Position numbers and translations under genes: made by a program
Assembly (NCBI GenBank): GCA_964006375.1
Contig: OZ023265.1
Span: 16,001,752-16,065,751 of the forward strand
DNA: 64,000 bases
Source: Tillus elongatus
Taxonomy: Eukaryota; Arthropoda; Insecta; Coleoptera; Cleridae
Direction: 5' to 3'
Notes under the pieces: model-generated
Databases searched by the model: none
What the model was told of the DNA's origin: nothing
What the model saw: the letters and a program-made list of their open reading frames with translations, nothing else
In this document: one piece after another, positions 56,370 to 64,000 of the stretch
Layout of the letters: the number at the start of each line of letters is the position of its first letter
Numbering within the stretch: position 1 is the first letter of the stretch

Positions 56370-56530
56370 ACAGTCTCTATTTCTTAACATTCTGTGTTAT
56401 TTGAAGCTGCCGTGACAACATTCTACTTGGTTCCTCAACGAGATGGCGACTCCTGTCAAACAATCTCTAAAATATGATGTACGACAGGGTCGCCATCTCG
56501 GCGTGGAACCAAGTAGTATGTATTTGAGCT
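56370..56530. repeat. Fold-back (MITE-like) repeat with ~35-bp arms
   Basis: TCTACTTGGTTCCTCAACGA with GATGGCGACTCCTGTC (56,422-56,457) pairs with GACAGGGTCGCCATCTCGGC and GTGGAACCAAGTAG (56,483-56,516) around a 25-bp loop. The left flank and arm also occur at 1-65. Confidence 0.7.
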
Positions 56531-56534
56531 CGTC

Positions 56535-57850
56535 AGTGTGTTATACTAATTACAGCGAGAACACACATATAAAGTAATATAGCTAAGGCAGCCAGCCTTA
56601 GCCTTAACCACAGGATATATTCATTTGGATTCAACGCGTAAAGCGAAACAAAAACTCGAAGATATAATACGGTATTCTCAGAATCCACATAAAAAGTTCT
56701 CGACGACAAACCACGGGTAAAACATCATTGATAAAAATAGCTCGCGATAAATGCAGGCCTACTTTGTAAAAAATGACGTGTTCATTGAACGCGCGTTGCA
56801 AATTGAAACTAATCTAGAAATAATACGTCAGTGTTGAAATACAATGTACAGACTACGCAGGGAAGGAGGACTGAGACGAGTGAGTCATGGCGTTCATTCA
56901 GCTGTACGCAACCGTTGAAGCGGATCGCACAAATGTACAAGAGCATTCACACCACGAGGCTCTATAGTGGTGTTAGTACTGCCCGACTAGAGTAACTGAG
57001 AACAACCCTATAGTTACCATGCTTCATGGGATACCTCACGGGACTAACTTTGAGATCCCGGGATCAAAAAGCCTTTAATTTCGAAATCGCAGTATCAAAA
57101 CGCTCAATGAGGTTAGATTTGTCAATGAGATAGAAATAAACTGCAGGAAACAGAGTATTGTGATTGCTGCGCCAATGCTATATCGCCTGCAGACTGTGAT
57201 GATGATACCTCTTGAGTTATAGGTACGCCAATAGTTGAAAGCAGAGGGCGACACAGTGTTATTTAATACGCAATATCACTAGAAAAAGACTTGACGTACA
57301 TAGAGACTGCTCTTAACAATTTCCGTATAAAATATCTCCGTTAACATAGAGAAAACATGGAATAATGCTGCAGCTTTTAATTAACTGAAGATGACGCTGT
57401 TGTAAATGAATGTGAATACCGGGGTAAGTGTAAAATGTATCGTAAACTCTGTTACAATGACAAGCATCGTCAGAGCCATTAGCCCTTGTACGTGTACATT
57501 CTATTATGATGATACTTTTTATGATTTGTGTGCGACGCTCCTGATTATTTGAAATCGTGAGACACGTTTTTGTTATAACAGGAGATGAGTAGTTGCAAGG
57601 AGATAATGAAAAGTGTCATCACTTCAAAATGTCGTGCGGTAATCCATCTTATTTGGATTCATTAATAACATCAGTTTATATGTATAGCCACTCCAAAAAC
57701 ATAGACTGCTGTTTGCATATAGGGAGTTTTCAGTTGAGCTTTTGTGAAAAGGTAACTAATGTACAAGGGCCTTTATATAGTGTAGAACAGCCAAATATAA
57801 TACATTCAGTATTTCAATTATTAACTGGAAAGCTCACATACATGTACTCA
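56535..57850. other. No gene recognised
   Basis: No convincing coding motif. The 93-codon frame at 57,593-57,874 has no recognisable similarity except that its end runs into the LINE that follows. Confidence 0.3.
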
Positions 57851-57852
57851 AA

Positions 57853-59247
57853 GCTGATTGTATTATTAGACTAAACATTTTGAAAACTCTTGGACACTAT
57901 AACTGGGGTGCTCATGAATCAGTCTTACTAAGTATTTTCAGATCACTGATAAGATCAAAAATTGACTATTGCTCAGCTATTTATATTTCCGCAAGCAAAT
58001 CAGCCTTAAAACCACTTGAAGTTATTGTAAATCATGCACTTAAAATAGTCACAGGTGCTTTTCGAACAAGTCCAGTGGAAAGTATTTACTGAGAATCTAA
58101 CGAGCCTCCAATCAAGTTAAGAAGAGAAGAATTACTCTTAAAATATGCGGCTAAGATATCAGCAAACCCAAATAATCCAGTCTACAAATTCTTGACACAG
58201 ACCAACTTCAACAGATTCTATAATGCGAACGTTTCAGCATAGCTACCATTTTCTTTACATATACAAAAGCTAAATCATATTTTCAATCCAGATCTGACAA
58301 ATCATACATGCAATGGTGCTATTTCTCCATGGACCATTGTTTTTTCTCCTACTAATCCGACTTTTTTATCGCATAAATCGAATGTATTACCAGCTGAATG
58401 TGTCAATAGATTATTTCAAGAGATTATCTCTAAATATCGATAAGATATAATTCTTTACACTGATGGATCAAAAAGTGAAATTGGTGTCGGATGTAGTATC
58501 ACTTTTGCACTAAAGGAAGAAGCTTATCACTTACCGTCAATATGTAGTAACTATACAGCAGAACTATACGCCATAATGAAAGCAACTAACACATTCGTCG
58601 ACTCTCATTTCAATAACGCCTTAATATCCACCGATTCTCTTTCGTCAATTATATCACTCACAAACCTTTACCCAAAGGATCATCTTGTAATTCAAGTACA
58701 AGAATCTATTCATTGTGCCTTGCAATCTGGCAAATCTATCAGACTTATATTTGTCCCATCACACTGTGGCATTACCGGAAACGAAAATGCAGACGAATGT
58801 GCCAGAAATGCTGTCTTAATCGATACTGTAATTCCTCTTCAACTTTACTCTGACGTTTCTGCACAGATAGCAAATTTTTATAGACAGTAATGGCAAATCC
58901 ATTGGTCTTCGCTAAGCAACAAACTGCGAGAAATTGAACCAACTGTGGCAATCAAGAAACTTCCAGATTTATCTCGCAGGGAAGAAATGATTATCAGAAG
59001 ACTCCGCATTGGCCACTCTCTACATACACATGGTTATCTCTTAAATCAACAACAACGCCCGTATTGTGAGCTCTGTGACCGACCAACTTCAATTTTTCAC
59101 CTACTATTAGAATGTCCCTTATATGCCTCTATACGATTTGAAAATTTTGGTGAAAGAAACTTGTCTGAAATTTTAGGTCTAAATTTTACGAATGTAAACT
59201 GTTTACTTAGATTGTTAAGACAGTCTAATTTACATAATAGTATTTAA
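57853..59247 (+). pseudogene. I-like LINE: RT thumb, RNase H and cysteine motif
   Basis: RLNILKTLGHYNWGAHESVL, FRSLIRSKIDYCSAIYISAS and HALKIVTGAFRTSPVESIY form the RT thumb; stops at 58,090, 58,241 and 58,441 break it. RNase H: DIILYTDGSKSEIGVGCSI, YTAELYAIMKATN, ALISTDSLSSI and RLIFVPSHCGITGNENADEC, so all four catalytic acids (D, E, D, D) are present. After another stop: LPDLSRREEMIIRRLRIGHS and YCELCDRPTSIFHLLLECPL, the C2HC end motif. It is 5'-truncated; gene order fits I-clade and related RNase H LINEs. Confidence 0.85.
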
Positions 59248-59294
59248 GTGTATTTATTAGTTCCTCTTTTTATATATAATTTTGTTATGTAATT

Positions 59295-59935
59295 ATTTAA
59301 AGTGTCGTTAGTGTTAATGACCTTAGTTGTTAAGCCACTTTAATTATAAAAAAAATATTGTACATATTTATAAAATTCTGGACGCAGCAAGTGAGTTATG
59401 GTAGCGAATTTTCCTATTAATGATCTGGCAACAAATATTTTATTATAACTTTTTTCTTGCACCGTAGGAATCTAAATTTTGGTGTCTAGTTTTCGGTTTA
59501 TATACTAAACATGCCCACCAAATTTGGTTATCGTAGCCTTTTTATTTTTTGAGATACAAATTTTTTTCGAACGAAAACTCAAAATTTTCCCGGAAAATCT
59601 CGTCAGATTTATTTAAAGTGTCGTTAGTGTCAATGACCTTAGTTGTTAAGGCACTTAAATTATAAAATAAAATAAAAAATATTGTAGATATTTATAAAAG
59701 TCTAGACGCACCAAGTGCGTTATGGTAGTGAATTTTCATAGAAATGATCTGGCATCAAATATTTTATCATAACTTTTTTTCTTGCACCGTAGGAATCTAA
59801 ACTTTGGTGTCTAGTTTTCGTTTTATATACTAAACATGCCCACCAAATTTGGTTATCGTAGCCTTTTTATTTTTTGAGATACAAACTTTTTTCGAACGAA
59901 AACTCAAAATTTTCCTGGAAAACCTCGTCAGATTT
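59295..59935 (+). repeat. Tandem duplication, 316-bp period
   Basis: ATTTAAAGTGTCGTTAGTGT occurs at 59,295 and 59,611, and the following ~300 bp run in parallel at more than 90% by eye, including the LINE tail, the GGACGCAGCAAGTG / GACGCACCAAGTG palindromic motif on the complement strand, and GTAGGAATCTAAA..TTTGGTGTCTAGTTTTCG. The left unit begins in the I-like LINE tail. Confidence 0.85.
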
Positions 59936-60114
59936 TCCCGGCTAACGAACTTGTGCAAGCCACTTTTAAAAGGAAGGTACGTGACAAATTTGATGTATAA
60001 ACATATAAAAATTGAAACTGACCCCGGATATGGGTTCTAGTGGTCCTACTTCAGGCTTATTTGCAATTTTTTTTTTAAATTCAAAAGTCGGGACCTCCCT
60101 ATTAGTGTTTAGAT
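59936..60114 (-). repeat. TA-centred dispersed repeat, complement orientation, no array
   Basis: AACGAACTTGTGCAAGCCAC, GACCCCGGATATGGGTTCTA and GGGACCTCCCTATTAGTG are the complement of the leader at 49,510-49,650. Here only CATATAAAAA stands in place of a long TA array. Confidence 0.7.
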
Positions 60115-60560
60115 TAAAAAATTTACACTCTGCCCTTGCGACGCGCCAACGCCGAAATTCCGCGAAAAAAAATCAGAAAAAATGACTTTTTTCGGAAAAA
60201 AGTTCGTTAATAGTCAAGCTAGGGACTTCAAACTTGGCGTAATAGATCCGGGAGATTCAGGACTATAAAAATGAGCCCGATAATCCCAGGATCTAAGGAC
60301 TGTTTCGCCCGTGCCGCGCGCCAAAGTCGAAGTTCCCCGAAAAAAAAAAAAACCGAAAAAATGAGTTTTTTAGAAAAAAAAATTATAGCTCGGTTATTAA
60401 TGGAGCTAGAAACTTCCGGCTTTGTGCAATCGTTCGAGGAGATTCCGGACTATAAGCAACGAACATCTCGCCCCAACCGCGCCTGTCAGATTCTTCTTCC
60501 TGACGACGCGTCAAAGTCGGGCGTTGTCAAAAAATTACCGAAAATTCGCCACAAAACGGG
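60115..60560 (+). repeat. Degenerate tandem repeat, ~180-bp unit, about 2.5 copies
   Basis: CGACGCGCCAACGCCGAAAT (60,139), CGCGCGCCAAAGTCGAAGTT (60,316) and CGACGCGTCAAAGTCGGGCG (60,503) recur at 177-187 bp. Between them AAAAAA-rich runs, GTTAATAGTCAAGCTAG / TATTAATGGAGCTAGAA and GGACTATAA recur. No coding signal despite a 99-codon frame. Confidence 0.65.
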
Positions 60561-61606
60561 TACACTTTGAGAAACCCAAATCACCACAACACTTATTTCA
60601 GAAACCTTACGATCGTTTCGTTTACCAAGTCAACATCTTCAGAGGAAGATAAATTCTAACCTAAACAACTAGCTACATCTATTTATATCGCGTCTAGGTA
60701 AATGAACTAGTCCGAAGTAAAATTGTCGTCCAGGAACGATGGTTTGTTTATTGTGTGGTGAAACTACGAGGTCGAAGACCTGCTTTTAATCTTCTGGTCG
60801 ACATATTTATGAGCCCTTATCTAATATACGGATAATAGCTTTAAAGGAACCGAGTTATTTAAAAAATCTGCACGTTCCCTTTCGAACTAGAAATGTACTA
60901 TGTGGATATTGGATCACGCCGACAAACATCTGGCTAGATAAACAACATCAACTCCGCTCATCTTTTTTAAATATAAAAACTAATACCGGGTGTTTGGCTC
61001 AACATGTTAACACTCTAACAAAAGATAAATAATTCAACTAAAATACCACATACAAACTGTATTTATATTGATGCTAATTCTTCGTGAAGTATTTATATTA
61101 AATTCATAGATACAAACAAAACAAACAGATCTTTAAGTCGAGACAAACGTATAGATTAGTATATGTATAAACCGGCTGAGTTATTGACAAAATTTATTAT
61201 CCTAGAGACAAGTTCGGAGTGTTTAAGCGGTCAAATGCAAAGTGAAAATAAAGGACCTCAAATTAAAGGTGCGAACGATTCAATGAAGTTTTGTTCTTAG
61301 TATACCTTAATATAAAAATACTTTCTAATGAATCAAGCATAGTTTGATGTCTAACGTTTTTGACAAGTTTCAAATTTTCATTGTCAATGTGGTAATTATT
61401 ATCCCATATATGTTGTGCCACACATGATTTGTCCACCGTACCCTATCGTAACTGTGCAAGATGTTCACGAAATCTGGTGGCTTTGTTTCTCCTAGTTTGA
61501 CCCACGTATTTATGATCGCAATCTTTGCAACTAATCTCATAAATACCGGACATTTCAGTGACTTTGTCTTTGTCTTTCGTATTACCCAAAAAAAATTTTA
61601 AATTGT
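60560..61606 (-). mobile_element. PLE-2 family Penelope copy
   Basis: On the minus strand, a GIY-YIG fragment (61,606 to about 61,245: MSGIYEISCKDCDHKYVGQT, ATRFREHLAQLR, a stop, TVDKSCVAQHIWDNNYHID, LDSLESIFIL) is followed by the terminal repeat (61,030-60,565). A hammerhead-like motif lies at 60,596-60,655 with one mismatch in stem II. The 5' end is replaced by the inverted repeat of transposon C, so the frame upstream of KFFLGNTKD is a chimera. Confidence 0.8.
60596..60655 (-). ncRNA. Hammerhead-ribozyme-like fold, PLE-2 second copy
   Basis: Minus strand: core CTGAAGA (60,636-60,642), stem II GTTGAC/GTAAAC with one G-A mismatch, GAA, stem III ACG-AT-CGT, cleavage triplet GTA and stem I CCT/AGG with ATTTC-like outer pairs. 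Very similar to 8374-8431. Confidence 0.6.
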
Positions 61607-63316
61607 TGGGTAATTTACATTGAAAACGAAATAGACCGATTTGCGTCCAGACAATTTTTTTTAAGAAACGCTGAAATGCCTCAATTTTAATATTGAGAGG
61701 GACATGTTTTGACATAAAACTCAACTTTGTCACATCAACCCCTTAAGGGTGGTGATAACAACCCTTATATTTTAAATAGGGAACAGGGATCGAGTGTTAC
61801 ATCATTTGAAAGCTCTTTCTTTTCTGAATTCAGCACACTAATTTTTTTGGTGTTTGATCAACTCGTTTAAAAATTATTCACAGTTGGGGTTGCAAGAAGG
61901 TATTTCATTCATTGTGATAATAAATGCACTAATTAGTGAATTTTTCGTTAAAAAAAACTAAAAAACACAACGAAACGTTCAAAAATTTTATTCAGTTAAG
62001 TAAGTGTTCAAATGGTTGACCACCAGCTTCCATATAAAAGTACAAATTTTGTTCAAAACGAGCTCTGACATTCTGGAGCATTTGTTGAGTTATTAGACGG
62101 CATTTTTCAACAATGCGTCGTCGTAATTCTTTCAGAGACTCCGGTTCTGTTGCATAAATTCTACTCTTTAAATGGCCCCATAGAAAGAAGTCTAAAGGAG
62201 TTAAATCCGGTGATCCAGGGGGCCACTCAATAGCACCTCTACGCCCAATCCATTTTCCTGGAAACGGTCTCCAAAAATGCCAGTCCAGACATTCAATTTA
62301 TGTGGAGTTTGAGTATGGACTTCGTGAAAATTTCTTGGATTATTATCTGCCCAAAATAACGACAATTAATTATGACGATTGACTGTAGAGCTTAATAAAA
62401 ACGTACACTCGTCTGAAAAACAGATATTGAACAGAGACTTCCAGTTATCAGCTCTTCGTGCAGTCATAACTTCACAAAACTCCAGCCGCCGATCAAAATC
62501 ATATTCAATCAGTTGTTGTACAAGACGAATTGTATACGGGTGATATTTATGATGCTTCAATATTCGCTGAATAGTTCTTCTTTTGATGTTTGAAACAGTG
62601 GCCAATTTTCTCATGCTCAAAGTTGGGTCTGCAGAAATTTGTCCTAAAACTTCAATCTCAGTAGTCTCATTTCTGATTGGAAATTCACGTTCAGGATCCC
62701 GTTTTTTGCTGGATACTGAACCACTTTGTCGAAACTTTGCAACTAACTCCAAAATGTATTTTTTCTTAACATGTCTGTTCGGATGTCGTTCGTTAAACAA
62801 ATTTGCGGTACGGTTGGCACAAAAAAGAGTAATTATTTCAACTCTTTCTTCTACAGAATACACCATTGTGAAATTAATTTTCAGTAGTACTATCAAGTAT
62901 CAAACCGACCGATAAACTGAAATAATAAACCGCATTTCTCTCATTCCGATAAGAAATGTTCTGATAGTTAATTTTTTGTTTACAAACCAACAAAACATTG
63001 ACTATCAGCACATTTCTTATCGGAATGAGTGAAATGCGTTTTTGCATCTTCAACTGTGAATAATTTTTAAACGAGTTGATAAAACTTCCAAAAAGATTAG
63101 TGTGCTGAATTCAGAAAAGAAAGAGTTCTCAAATGATGTAACACTCGACCCATGTTCCCTATTTAAAATATAATGGTTGTTATCACCACCCTTAAGGAGG
63201 TGATGTGTTTTATGTCAAAACTTGTGCCCCTCAATATTAAAATTGACGTGTTTTAGAGTTTTTTTAATAAAATAATTCTCTGGACGCAAATCGGTCTGTT
63301 TCGTTTTCAATGCGCC

Positions 63317-63323
<7 letters not shown>
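61607..63323 (-). mobile_element. Mariner-type DNA transposon C with ~265-bp inverted repeats
   Basis: Arms 61,607-61,895 and 63,048-63,323 are inverted copies: GTTATCACCACCCTTAAGG, CTCAATATTAAAATTGA, TGGACGCAAATCGGTCTRTT and CGTTTTCAATG near the outer ends. The right end is followed by a TA array. Arm length is unusual for mariner but known in some insect families. Confidence 0.8.
61985..62896 (-). pseudogene. Mariner-type transposase with internal deletion
   Basis: Minus strand from 62,896 (alternative ATG at 62,866): VYSVEERVEIITLFCANRTA and VKKKYILELVAKFRQSGSVS (helix-turn-helix of the DUF4817 type), LGQISADPTLSMRKLATVSN, IKRRTIQRILKHHKYHPYTI, RRLEFCEVMTARRADNWKSL, NICFSDECTFLLSS (first catalytic Asp). 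Past a stop: WADNNPRNFHEVHTQTPHKL, NVWTGIFGDRF, then directly QENGLG..WIGRRGAIEWPPGS and PDLTPLDFFLWGHLKSRIYA. The stretch between FGDRF and the WIGRRG block, which holds the second catalytic Asp (QDGAPPH in relatives), has been lost. Confidence 0.85.

Positions 63324-63391
<68 letters not shown>
63321..63391. repeat. (TA)n microsatellite next to transposon end
   Basis: About 35 TA units begin exactly at the terminus of transposon C, then CATATCTCCTCATTAGTGAA and a GCGAAAAATTCGTTACAACG variant of the dispersed motif follow to about 63,450. Confidence 0.9.
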
Positions 63392-63454
63392 CACATATCT
63401 CCTCATTAGTGAATTTTTCATTTAGCGAAAAATTCGTTACAACGCCACTACAAA

Positions 63455-64000
63455 AGTTTGTATCGTAACTATTCACTACTTATTTGCCCTACGAACGTAC
63501 GCCAATGACTTTGATGCTGCATATCAAGCGATGAAATGGATCGTTAGTTTGTATTCTCTAAGGCCATTGTGGCTTGTACGAATCATTAGATGCCATTGTG
63601 CTTGTGCGAGACCGTCGAACTGATATCTTAAAGCAACTTTTTTAAGGGTTAATGATTAATTATTTTTGTAAGTTTTGTATGCTTTTTAATCGTTTAAATT
63701 GTGCTTGAATGGTCTAGGGATCCCTGTATCATAGGCTGATTGTTGGCGCCGAACCCTTTCGTTGTCTTCCTCTCTATTTTTCTCTCTGTTTCCTCTTTTA
63801 TCTCAAATATAAAGACAGTAAGGATACAGGAAATTGTGTCGTCATTACAAAATTTTCCGATAATTTTTCAACAACGTGAAAGCTATATAAAACAATGATT
63901 AAATATCCCGGGTAGACTAGGGATTAATATAATAGATAAAATAATATAGAATAAATGAAAGAGCTTGTGAAGCAAACATTTTTGACAGCTGAAAGATGAA
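63455..64000. other. No gene recognised; possible primer-binding-site-like string
   Basis: TGGCGCCGAACCCTTTCG at 63,744-63,761 resembles the tRNA-complementary primer-binding site of LTR retrotransposons, but no LTR boundary or polyprotein is visible before the window ends. Confidence 0.25.

Noticed and set aside
60271..60570. 99-codon frame with K-rich residues
   Set aside because: It lies in a degenerate ~180-bp tandem repeat and is not kept between units.

Overview
The window looks like a piece of an AT-rich arthropod genome, most probably an insect. I infer this from the element mix: Penelope-like, R4/Dong-like, Jockey, LOA-like, I-like, CR1-like and RTE-like retroelements, several mariner-type transposons, a piggyBac remnant and a tRNA-derived SINE. 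A LINE tail of CCTAA units (the insect telomere repeat is TTAGG) fits but does not prove it. I find no convincing intact host gene, no rRNA, no CRISPR array and no bacterial-type operon. Almost all protein-like sequence is mobile-element debris.

Layout. 1-9 kb: an RTE-like LINE with an inverted 5' part is interrupted by a Penelope element (PLE-1). A second Penelope copy (PLE-2, 7131-8471) keeps a 13-bp target duplication. 9-18 kb: (TA)n arrays, two SINEs, a deleted LOA-like LINE (LINE-B), a piggyBac fragment and a CR1-like fragment. 18.6-23.3 kb: the best preserved element, a LOA-like LINE (LINE-A), sits inside an older LINE-B copy. 23.5-30.3 kb: decayed coding-like sequence, tandem duplications and a small element with inverted ends carrying exon-like fragments. 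30.7-39 kb: CR1-like LINEs, a Penelope terminal repeat in a 610-bp segmental duplication, a candidate promoter, another LINE-B and a mariner-type transposase. 40-46 kb: a mariner-type transposon with a 65-bp intron-like insertion, a third Penelope family and a 3-copy tandem repeat. 47-55 kb: two near-identical Jockey copies, one inside an R4-like LINE. 56-64 kb: palindromic minisatellite, I-like LINE tail, repeats, a Penelope copy and a mariner-type transposon with long inverted repeats.

Nesting and target duplications give a relative order: RTE before PLE-1, LINE-B before LINE-A, R4 before Jockey-A, Penelope repeat before SINE, SINE before a 46-bp LINE-B tail. The most informative biology is the set of hammerhead-ribozyme-like folds in the terminal repeats of three Penelope families, two of which close base by base. 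A dispersed repeat family combines (TA)n arrays with a short palindrome, ACGCA-N5-TGCGT, and explains much of the non-coding sequence. I did not find a clearly new biological system. The best leads are the ribozymes, the intron-like insertion in a transposase and the CRE-flanked element with exon-like fragments.
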